Shown here: positions 56,188 through 64,000 of the stretch, one piece after another | How the letters are laid out: every line of letters begins with the position of its first letter | How positions within the stretch are numbered: position 1 is the first letter of the stretch | Assembly: GCA_902362365.1 (NCBI GenBank) | Contig: CABIVQ010000001.1 | Span: forward strand, 124,001 to 188,000 | Length of the DNA stretch: 64,000 nucleotides | Origin: Clostridiaceae bacterium | GTDB lineage: Bacteria; Bacillota; Clostridia; Peptostreptococcales; Peptostreptococcaceae | Reading direction: 5' to 3' | Position numbers and translations under genes: made by a program | The notes under the pieces: generated by a model | Told to the model about the DNA's origin: nothing | Database searches by the model: none | The model's input: the letters and a program-made list of their open reading frames with translations, nothing else

Positions 56188-57409
56188 ATTTATGCATATC
56201 AGCTCTATATTTAGTAGGTGACATATTAGTAAAACTTTTAAATAACTTTGAAAACCAACTCAAATCATCAATACCAACCAAATGGGAAATTTCTTGGATA
56301 GTTAGATCAGTATAAGTAAGCATTCTGATTGACTCTTCAATTCGCCTTTTTTGGATATACTTTGTAATAGTACTACCCGTTTCCTTCTTAAATTGGCTAG
56401 ATAAAAATGAAGCATTTTTTTCAATTGCACTTGATATAGTCGCTAAAGATAAGCTACTTTGCAAATTAAAGTTAATATATTCTATAGCAGCACGTACTGT
56501 ATATGAGTATTCTTGCAGGTTATAATTTGAAACTAAAATGCTATACATTTTTAACATCTTATAAGGCATTTTTATTAACCGAATTCTATTTGATTCAGTT
56601 TCTATTTCTAATTGATTTTTAAGAGATAGTTGCCTTACTTGTGCTGGAGATATAGGCTCTTTTAGTAGCTCTGATTCAAATTGTGTATTTAAAATATATA
56701 AATTATTTTTTATTTTTTCTACTGACTTATCTTTTAATATACCTGTTAATTCAAGGTAATCATTTAATCTTTGAGTAGCATCTTTTCCAAATCGGATATA
56801 TTTAAATATATCTTCGAGGCAAGATTTATATTTTTTATGGTATTCTATATAGAAATTTGAATCATCATCATAATTATAATTAGCTAATTTTGGTTTATCT
56901 TTAGAAAAATCTACATAGTACAAATTAGAAGGATCATAATTTGAGATAAATGTTCCTAAAAGTGTATTTAAAGTTAAAATCACCTTCATAGAATCTGCAA
57001 TAGGAAGTGAATTATAATACACCGAAAAAGTTTTCCTAAGGGTTTCAGGTAAATGATTTTTCTTTAATAAGTTAATTATATATTCATCATTAGGTTCAAT
57101 TTCTAAGAATGGACCAATAACTAATATATCATTTGATATTTCTCTTGGAAAAGAAAATACTATTGTTGTAAATTCCATAGCACTTTGTACTATACATAAA
57201 GCTCCTTTCTTCATTTGAGAAAGATCATCTAAATTATAATTATTCTCATAGTTATAATCTGGCCAAATTATTCTTCTAAATTCAATATCAAGATAATTAG
57301 TAAAATCAAAAACATCATGTATTTTAGTGACACTAATATTAAATGAACTATCTAAAACAGAAGTAATTAAGTTGTAAATATCATTGTAAGTAAAATTTGT
57401 TTTAAGCAT
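56165..57409 (-). CDS. AraC-family regulator with large N-terminal sensor
   Basis: A 414-residue protein. The C-terminal AraC domain lies at about 305-405 (SLATISSAIEKNASFLSSQFKKETG; LTIQEISHLVGIDDLSWFSKLFKSFTNMSPTKYR, split here). The N-terminal 300 residues match no domain I can name but resemble regulators of oligosaccharide uptake in clostridia. It is divergent from the GPH symporter across 202 bases and is the likely activator of the symporter/GH3 operon. Confidence 0.85.
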   Translation of the reverse strand: MLKTNFTYNDIYNLITSVLDSSFNISVTKIHDVFDFTNYLDIEFRRIIWPDYNYENNYNLDDLSQMKKGALCIVQSAMEFTTIVFSFPREISNDILVIGPFLEIEPNDEYIINLLKKNHLPETLRKTFSVYYNSLPIADSMKVILTLNTLLGTFISNYDPSNLYYVDFSKDKPKLANYNYDDDSNFYIEYHKKYKSCLEDIFKYIRFGKDATQRLNDYLELTGILKDKSVEKIKNNLYILNTQFESELLKEPISPAQVRQLSLKNQLEIETESNRIRLIKMPYKMLKMYSILVSNYNLQEYSYTVRAAIEYINFNLQSSLSLATISSAIEKNASFLSSQFKKETGSTITKYIQKRRIEESIRMLTYTDLTIQEISHLVGIDDLSWFSKLFKSFTNMSPTKYRADMHKSKKDANS

Positions 57410-57611
57410 CTTTCACCATCCGTAAAAAAATAAATTTTTAACAAAATACCCAAAAATTAGACAAATGTATGTGAATTTTATTATAACATAACTTTAGAAT
57501 ACTAGTATATAATCAATTAGAAATAAGAAAACAATAAATTATTACAATATGAACTGATAACGTTTTTTTAGGTGGAGTAATAATAATTTCATATTTAGGG
57601 GAGGACAAAAA

Positions 57612-59021
57612 ATGAATTTAAGTGAAGCAAAAAATTTGAATTATTCAAAAAAGCAAGATAAGCCATTTGGAATAAAAGATAAATTAGGGTATCTTTTTGG
57701 CGACTTTGGTAATGACTTTATGTTTATTTTCGCAAATATGTACTTTATGATATTCTACACAAAAGTACTAGGTGTAAGCGCTGCAATGGTAGGTACATGT
57801 TTCTTAGTAGCTAGATGTATAGATGCTTTTACAGATATAGCTATAGGTCGTATCATAGATAAAAGTAAGCCAACAAAACATGGTAAATTCCGTTCATGGA
57901 TAATGAGAGTAGCAGGTCCAGTTGCACTTATGAATTTCTTAATGTATCAACATAGTCTAGCAAACGCTTCTATGACAATTAAAATTGGGGTAATGTTTGC
58001 TACATATATATTATGGGGCTCAATATTCTATACGGCAATAAACATTCCATACGGATCTATGTCATCTGTCATGACAGGAGATACAAAAGAAAGAGCGTCT
58101 CTTTCTACATGGAGAACTCTTGGAGCATCATTTGCTGGGATAATAATAGGGGCTTTGACACCTCAATTAATATATAGTGCAGATGCTGCTGGAAATCAAA
58201 TTATAGATCCACAAAGATTTACAGTAGTTGTAGGAGTATTCTCTATAGCGGCATTTATTTGCTATATGTTATGTTTTATATTAACAACTGAACGTATTAA
58301 GCCAGAAATTAAAGAAAATCAACAATCTCTTTCTTTAATAGATACATTTAAATCATTGACAACAAATAAAGCTATGATTTCTATGGTAGTAGTATCAATA
58401 GTATTAATATTTAGTACGCTTATGGGGCAAACAGTAAATACTTACCTTTGTATTGATTACTTTAATAATGTAAATGCATTATCTACATTAAGTATAATAT
58501 CACTACCTATTTATTTAGTGGTAGGGGCATTAGCTGCTAAGTTAGCAGATAAGTTTGGTAAGAAAGAAGTGTCTATGATAGGTTTAATGATAGCTGGTGG
58601 AATATTCTTAGTTGCATATTTTATGCATATAAAAAATGCTTATACATTTATAGCTATATACGCGGCAGCAACACTAGGAACATGTATATTTAGTATGCTA
58701 TCATGGGCATTTATCACAGATATAATAGACTACAATGAATTAAAAACTGGAGAAAGAAATGATGCAACTATATACGGAGTATATTCTTTCACTAGAAAAT
58801 TAGGACAAGCAGTAGCAGGTGCTGTTACAGGATATGCGTTGACATTAATAGGATATGATTCACTAGCAGCTACTCAAGTTGAAAGTGTAAAGACTGGAAT
58901 CTATGCATTGAGTACATTATTCCCTGCAGCTTGCTATATACTTGCAGGATTATTACTTATGATTACTTATCCTTTAACTAAAAAGGTAGTTCAAGAAAAT
59001 GTAGCTAAATTACGTGGATAA
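57612..59021 (+). CDS. GPH-family glycoside:cation symporter
   Basis: A 469-residue MFS-type transporter with about twelve membrane segments. The start FGIKDKLGYLFGDFGNDFMFIF and the GRIIDKSKPTKHGKFRSWI loop are typical of the glycoside-pentoside-hexuronide family (MelB/XynB-like). AGGGGAGG precedes the ATG. It is 43 bases upstream of the GH3 gene and probably imports its substrate, an oligosaccharide or amino-sugar glycoside. Confidence 0.9.
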   Translation: MNLSEAKNLNYSKKQDKPFGIKDKLGYLFGDFGNDFMFIFANMYFMIFYTKVLGVSAAMVGTCFLVARCIDAFTDIAIGRIIDKSKPTKHGKFRSWIMRVAGPVALMNFLMYQHSLANASMTIKIGVMFATYILWGSIFYTAINIPYGSMSSVMTGDTKERASLSTWRTLGASFAGIIIGALTPQLIYSADAAGNQIIDPQRFTVVVGVFSIAAFICYMLCFILTTERIKPEIKENQQSLSLIDTFKSLTTNKAMISMVVVSIVLIFSTLMGQTVNTYLCIDYFNNVNALSTLSIISLPIYLVVGALAAKLADKFGKKEVSMIGLMIAGGIFLVAYFMHIKNAYTFIAIYAAATLGTCIFSMLSWAFITDIIDYNELKTGERNDATIYGVYSFTRKLGQAVAGAVTGYALTLIGYDSLAATQVESVKTGIYALSTLFPAACYILAGLLLMITYPLTKKVVQENVAKLRG

Positions 59022-59064
59022 TAACACTTTAAAATAAAAATAAAATAAAGTCAGGGAGAATAAA

Positions 59065-60834
59065 ATGGTAAACTTAAAAGCAAAACCGTATTATTTAGAT
59101 GAAGAAGGTATATCGTGGGTTGAAGAAACTCTTGAATCTATGACTATAGAAGAAAAAATAGGACAACTATTTATAAATATGGGATCTTCGACAGAAGAAG
59201 AATATTTAAAAAACTCATTAGAAAAATATAAATTTGGAGCAGTTAGATATAATCCAGGACCAGCTGACAAAGTATTAGAGCAAAATAGAATATTACAAGA
59301 AAATTCAAAAATACCTCTATTAATAGCTGCTAATGCTGAAAGCGGTGGTAATGGAGCGTTCATGGGTGGTACAGAAATAGCAACGCCTATAAAAATAGGT
59401 GCAACAAGAAATGTTGAATATGCTTATGAAATGGGGCGTGTATCAGGTATAGAATGCGCTGCTATAGGAGCTAATTGGACTTTCGCTCCTGTTACAGATA
59501 TAATGCTTAACTGGAGAAATCCTGTTATACAAACTCGTACATTTGGTGATGATGCTAGTAGAGTTTTAGAAATGAGTAAAGCATATATGAAAGGTTTCAT
59601 GGAAAGTAATGGAATATGTGCTATGAAACACTTCCCAGGAGATGGAGTTGATGAAAGGGATCAACATTTATCAAACAGTAGTAACTCGTTATCTTGTGAA
59701 GAGTGGGATAATACTTTTGGAAAAGTATACAGTGGAATGATAGACGCAGGTATACATTCTATAATGGTAGGTCACATAATGTTACCTTCTTACGAAAGAA
59801 AATATAATAAAGATTTAGCTGAAGGTGGAGAAATAATGCCAGCTACAGTAAGTAAGGCTATTATAACTGATTTATTAAAAGGTCAATTAGAATTTAATGG
59901 ATTAGTTGTGACTGATGCATCACATATGGCTGGATTAACATCTAGAATGAAACGTAGTGATATGTTACCAGCATCAATAGCAGCAGGTTGTGATTTATTC
60001 TTATTCTTCAATGATCCAGATGAAGATTTTGGATATATGATGGATGGATATAAAAATGGAATAATAACTGATGAAAGATTAAATGATGCTATAAGAAGAA
60101 TACTTGGAACAAAAGCATATTTAGGTCTTCATAAAAAAGATAAAAAAGATATAGTTCCACCAAAAGAAGGTTTAAGTGTTATAGGTAGTGAAGAATTTAA
60201 AAACATAGCTAAGGAAATATCTGATGAAGCTATTACATTAGTTAAGAATGTTGATAAGTCAATACTTCCTATATCAGTTGAGAAAAATAAAAGAATATTA
60301 CTTATAGAGCAAGAAATATCTAATCCAGTAATGGCATTGTTTGTAGGTGCTGGAAATAAAAAGACATTTACAGAATACTTCAAAGAAAAATTAGAAGCAG
60401 AAGGATTTGAAGTAGATATTTATGAATCACCAATAGATAAAGTTAAGAGAGTAAGCAAAGAAGAAGCTGGAAAAATAATGATGAATGCTTATTCAGCTAA
60501 AGCTCCTATAACTGACTTAACAGATAAATATGATTTAGTTATACAATTAGCAAGTATATACAATGCAGCTGGAACAACTCAAAGAATAGAGTGGAAAATG
60601 AGTAAAGGGACTCCAGATATACCTTGGTATGTACATGAACTACCTACTATATTTGTTTCTTTATGTTCACCATTCCACTTAGCAGATGTACCACAAGTTA
60701 AAACTTATATAAATTGCTATGATAAAAATGAGCATACATTAGATGCATTAGTAGAAAAATTACTAGGACGTTCTGAATTTAAAGGAGTAGATCCTGTTGA
60801 TTCATTCTGTGGATTAGAAGATACGCGTTGGTAA
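59065..60834 (+). CDS. Glycoside hydrolase family 3, beta-N-acetylglucosaminidase-like
   Basis: A 589-residue protein without a signal peptide, so cytoplasmic. The N-terminal TIM barrel (about 20-350) contains KHFPGDGVDERDQHL, equivalent to the KHFPGHGxxxxDSH loop of NagZ-type enzymes that provides the Asp-His acid/base pair, and the nucleophile Asp in VVTDASHMAGL. A second domain follows (about 390-589). It would release sugars from glycosides imported by the adjacent symporter. N-acetylhexosamine specificity is inferred from the loop. Confidence 0.88.
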   Translation: MVNLKAKPYYLDEEGISWVEETLESMTIEEKIGQLFINMGSSTEEEYLKNSLEKYKFGAVRYNPGPADKVLEQNRILQENSKIPLLIAANAESGGNGAFMGGTEIATPIKIGATRNVEYAYEMGRVSGIECAAIGANWTFAPVTDIMLNWRNPVIQTRTFGDDASRVLEMSKAYMKGFMESNGICAMKHFPGDGVDERDQHLSNSSNSLSCEEWDNTFGKVYSGMIDAGIHSIMVGHIMLPSYERKYNKDLAEGGEIMPATVSKAIITDLLKGQLEFNGLVVTDASHMAGLTSRMKRSDMLPASIAAGCDLFLFFNDPDEDFGYMMDGYKNGIITDERLNDAIRRILGTKAYLGLHKKDKKDIVPPKEGLSVIGSEEFKNIAKEISDEAITLVKNVDKSILPISVEKNKRILLIEQEISNPVMALFVGAGNKKTFTEYFKEKLEAEGFEVDIYESPIDKVKRVSKEEAGKIMMNAYSAKAPITDLTDKYDLVIQLASIYNAAGTTQRIEWKMSKGTPDIPWYVHELPTIFVSLCSPFHLADVPQVKTYINCYDKNEHTLDALVEKLLGRSEFKGVDPVDSFCGLEDTRW

Positions 60835-60890
60835 TACTTAAAAATATGTAAGTAATTAGGAAGATTATGAGAAATAAATAATATAAAAAG

Positions 60891-60939
60891 GAGAAGTCTT
60901 ATTAAATGATTAAAAATCATTTTGAGACTTCTCTTTTTT
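60891..60939. terminator. Bidirectional terminator between the two GH3 genes
   Basis: GAGAAGTCT / AGACTTCTC outer stem with an inner ATGATT/AATCAT stem, then T6. The mirror A-tract also serves the leftward gene. Confidence 0.85.
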
Positions 60940-60941
60940 AC

Positions 60942-62758
60942 TTAGTATTTTTTATATTTTGCTACTCTGCTATCATTTATAACTCCATTAAAATCAAGAC
61001 CATATGCAAACTCATATACATTTCCTAATTCATCCTTGTAACACTTCATATCATGAGGAACATCTTCACACTGATTTTCTACAGTTTTCATATTAGCAGG
61101 CATATTAAATGGTAATAATCCACTTGGATTTATATTTCCACTAATTATATCCATTATAGCTTGTGTTTGAGCTCCAAAGTCTGTAATTATTGCATTTACA
61201 AATTGCTCAAATTCTTCTACTATAGTTGGATTTGTCATATTTAAAGATACTATTATAGGTTTTTGACCTATAGCTTTTCTAGTTTCTAATATTATATTTA
61301 AGTCAGATTCATTACTAGCAAAGTTAGTTTTTCCTAAGTAAGATCTATTAGTTGAGGACTCTAACGGGTCTCCTCCAGCAATACTTATTTTTCTTGAATT
61401 TACTGCAGTATATGGTCTATACTGTAAGCTTATTGGTAAGTATCCATCTTCTTTTGTATATCCAACAGTTTTTGGAGATTCTATAAATACTATCGAGAAA
61501 TCAGCTTCTTTTGGATCCTCTACAACATCAAAATATTTTTCAACTATAGATTTATTAGCAGGATCAATTTCTCTAGCAGGTATCACATTACCAAACCAGT
61601 CTTTACTTTCTTTTATTCTTCTTTTGGGAATATACACTTTTTTTATTCCTTTTATTGGAAGTATATTGTTTTTATTTTTTAGCATAACTAATGACTTTAA
61701 TTGCGCATCATACCCAGCTTGCATAAACTCAGGATTACCAACTAATTCTTGAGATTTATCTGCATCTAAATATGGATTTTCGAATAATCCTGTTCTGAAT
61801 ATATTAAGTAGTAATCTTACTGCTGACTTTTCAAATCTTTCACGCATAAATTTTTCTCCGTGCTCTTTAACACCCATATAATATGCATTAAGAACAGGTT
61901 GAACCTCATTATTTCCACCAAACTGGTCAACACCAGCCATAAGAGCTTTGTAATGTCTTTCATCTACAGAAAGATTTTCAACACCCCAGCACTTTCCTGA
62001 TATGAATGCATCAATTACATGATTATCTTTAGTAATACTCCAGTCTGTGCATACAACTCCATCGTATTCATATTTATCTCTTAATAAATCACTTATTATA
62101 TATTTGTTATATGAGTTACCCACATTTTCACCATTTTTCTTATCTTGATTATAAGATATAGTATAGTAAGGCATTACAGCAGAAGCTTTTTTAGTTTTTC
62201 CTTTTAATTTAAAAGCACCTTCTGTAAAAGGTATTAAATGTTCATCAAAGTTATCTCCTGGATACACAGCAAACTTACCATAAGCATAGTGAGCATCTCT
62301 ACCACTTTCATCACTACCTCCACCTGGCCAGTGTTTAACCATTGCATTTACGCTATTATATCCCCAACCATCATTTATTTCAGAATCATCATATGAAGTT
62401 TGGAAACCATCACAATAAGCTTCTCCTAAATCTTTTGATAAAATTGGGTCTTCTCCAAGAGTTCCATTAAATCTCATCCACCTTGGTTCTGTTGCTATAT
62501 CTACCTGTGGTGATAAAGCTGTAGATATTCCTAAAGCTCTATACTCATTTTAGATGCTAAGTCTTTAGCTCTTTCTTCTACAGGTAATCTCCAGTCTTCA
62601 TATTTTTCTAATTGCCCACTTTTACTTAGGTTTTTAAAAGCATACCCATCTTCTTCTATAATTTTAATTCCTGAGTCTGGTGAGTAGGCGATATTTTGCC
62701 CACCTTCATTTAATATAATGTTGTATCCTTGTTTTTTAATCACTTTCCACTTTTTCAA
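60942..62758 (-). pseudogene. Glycoside hydrolase family 3 gene with internal deletion
   Basis: From TTG 62758 (AAGGGGGA upstream) the frame encodes a GH3 N-terminus (MKKWKVIKKQGYN ... ERAKDLASKMSIEL) and stops at 62531. The adjacent frame then encodes RALGISTALSPQVDI, MRFNGTLGEDP, the acid/base-region KHWPGGGSDES, nucleophile Asp in VVCTDWSITKD and the C-terminal domain. The segment expected between KMS and the start of RALGIS is missing. The junction contains GAGTATAGAG, which fits codons on both sides, so a deletion between short direct repeats that shifted the frame is likely. It was probably a beta-glucosidase or xylosidase-like enzyme. Confidence 0.85.
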
Positions 62759-62826
62759 AGTTATAAATCCCCCTTTTCTCTTTAACTTACAGTATTTATA
62801 GTTATTTTTGATTAATAATATTAAAT

Positions 62827-62860
62827 AAAAAAGAGACACATGCGTGAGTATCTCTTTTTA
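62827..62860 (-). terminator. Terminator of hpf
   Basis: AAAAAGAGA / TCTCTTTTT arms around a loop that itself contains CAC-ATGC-GTG. On the minus strand it ends in a T-run just after hpf. Confidence 0.75.
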
Positions 62861-62875
62861 TTTAACATTATTCAA

Positions 62876-63409
62876 CTAAACATGTTCTATTAATCCATAC
62901 CCATCATGTCTTTTATATACAATATTTATTTCTTCTGTATTTGAATCTCTAAATACAAAAAAGTTATGGCTTAATAAATCCATTTGAATTATAGCATCCT
63001 CAGGTGTCATAGGTTTATTTATATTAAATTTCTTAACTTTTTTAATTTTATTATCATGATCATTATTAGAAGGTATATAGTCTTCTACATTATCAAATCT
63101 AATACTAGCATTAGATTTATTTCTTTTAGATAGCTGAGTCTTTAATTTTCTTATTTGACTATAAAGCTTATCGTAAACAATATCTATAGAAGAGTATAAA
63201 TCATCTTTAGAATCTTCAGCTCTAAGGATTGTACCACCTTTAGTAAATATAGTTACTTCTATTTTCTGGCTTTTCTTTTTTACATCTAATTTTACATTTA
63301 TATCAGTATCTTGATTTATGTATCGTTCTAACTTGCTAAACTTATTTTCTATCTTTGATTTAATAGAATCTGTTAATTCTATTTGTTTTGAAGTTATAGT
63401 TATATTCAT
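62876..63409 (-). CDS. hpf: Ribosome hibernation-promoting factor, long form
   Basis: A 177-residue protein. The N-terminal ribosome-binding domain is at 1-100 (MNITITSKQIELTDSIKSKIENKFSKLERY). A linker leads to a C-terminal dimerisation domain at about 120-177 (KRFNINKPMTPEDAIIQMDLLSHNFFVF-like). The long form alone makes inactive 100S ribosome dimers in Bacillota. GGAGGTAATATT precedes the ATG on the minus strand. It is a single gene with its own terminator. Confidence 0.93.
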   Translation of the reverse strand: MNITITSKQIELTDSIKSKIENKFSKLERYINQDTDINVKLDVKKKSQKIEVTIFTKGGTILRAEDSKDDLYSSIDIVYDKLYSQIRKLKTQLSKRNKSNASIRFDNVEDYIPSNNDHDNKIKKVKKFNINKPMTPEDAIIQMDLLSHNFFVFRDSNTEEINIVYKRHDGYGLIEHV

Positions 63410-63766
63410 AATATTACCTCCAATAAATTTAGTTTGTTATGTAGTTATAATTTTATTTATGACATAATTATACTTGGAAAATGTTTTCTAGAAAAGACTA
63501 TTTTTTTACAAAATTTTCTGATATTATATTGATTATACGGTGTTTTGTAAATATATAATTAATTTTGATGGTAGGGGTAGTTTATCTAAATGTAGATACT
63601 ACTTTTATGTATATGAAAGGTTATCATATAAAAAATATTTAATTAATGTTAATTCTTTATTTATACAAATTAGTAGAAAACTATAGAATAAATATAAAAA
63701 TATAGTTGAAGACTAAGGCTATTAAATCAAAGAGAATTATAATTTAGATAAAATAAAAATTTAAAA

Positions 63767-63820
63767 TATATAAAGTAAAAGAGATGTCAGAGAATTCTGA
63801 TATCTCTTTTACTTTATATA
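63767..63820. other. 25-bp hairpin in the region upstream of the last gene
   Basis: Arms 63767-63791 and 63796-63820 pair throughout with one G-T wobble around a GAAT loop, and the right arm contains CTCTTTTACTTT. It lies about 360 bases from hpf and 148 from the last gene, and no gene ends at it. It may end an unseen small RNA. The rest of 63410-63967 shows no gene. Confidence 0.5.
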
Positions 63821-63967
63821 AAGATTACTAAAAAAATATAAAAAACTACAAATGACGACTAAATATTACATTTAATGGGTATATATGGTAAAATATGGTG
63901 TAAAATTTAGGTTCAGAACACAATCAGAAGTTAAATAGATTATAAATTAACAAAGGAGGATGAGGAT

Positions 63968-64000
63968 ATGAAGAAAAAAATATCAAGTGCATTAGCTGCA
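63968..64000 (+). CDS. Start of a secreted protein (cut by window end)
   Basis: ATG at 63968 after AAAGGAGGATGAGG; the eleven visible codons read MKKKISSALAA, the beginning of a signal peptide. Nothing more can be said. Confidence 0.6.
   Translation, partial: MKKKISSALAA

Overview
The window looks like a chromosome segment of a low-GC, anaerobic, Gram-positive Bacillota, most likely Peptostreptococcaceae (the Clostridioides / Paraclostridium / Romboutsia / Terrisporobacter group). The reasons are AT-rich codon use, the glycolytic run gap-pgk-tpiA-gpmI-eno, the order secG...rnr...smpB-ssrA, ferredoxin-dependent 2-oxoacid oxidation, sigma-54 control of amino acid catabolism, a c-di-GMP riboswitch and a CD3324-family protein. 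The genus is inference.

Layout. (1) 1-6285: glycolysis. (2) 6515-14459: an amino-acid catabolic block. A TyrR-like ACT-PAS-AAA+ sigma-54 activator is followed by three TyrR-type boxes, a near-consensus -24/-12 promoter and methionine gamma-lyase. Next come a four-subunit 2-oxoacid:ferredoxin oxidoreductase and an NhaC-family transporter, which would fit methionine uptake, gamma-elimination and 2-oxobutyrate oxidation. (3) 14580-21535: a decayed ABC transporter, secG, an AEC permease, rnr, a membrane protein, smpB and ssrA (tag ANDNYALAA). Two related palindromic elements sit beside secG and rnr.

(4) 21525-54555: the most striking region. The last bases of ssrA plus the flanking ATTGAAATCCACGAAAA recur at 26739, 45850, 50683 (degenerate) and 54505. 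Each copy is followed by a different intrinsic-terminator hairpin. I read this as a tandem array of genomic islands that each integrated at the ssrA 3' end, duplicated it, and later lost their recombinases. Cargo: island I, an alpha-glucoside PTS with a LicT antiterminator and a 6-phospho-alpha-glucosidase; island II, an ECF sigma/anti-sigma pair, an IS91-like remnant, a CHC2/VapE satellite-type replication protein, an AraC/enoate-reductase pair, a foreign-looking two-component module, and a c-di-GMP-riboswitch-controlled secreted M60 metalloprotease of about 2140 residues; island III, a ferredoxin-nitroreductase and an EFR1 flavodoxin (both broken) facing each other from mirror-image promoters with an ArsR gene between, then a DUF4474-like protein with a metallophosphoesterase; island IV, an ECF sigma, a membrane protein and an ABC exporter.

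(5) 54555-64000: a CD3324-family regulator preceded by crossing inverted repeats, an MBL-fold hydrolase, an AraC regulator divergent from a GPH sugar symporter plus GH3 enzyme, a second GH3 broken by an internal deletion, hpf, and the start of a secreted protein. Decay is common: at least seven genes carry stops, frameshifts, deletions or truncation. No CRISPR array, rRNA, tRNA or complete insertion sequence was seen.
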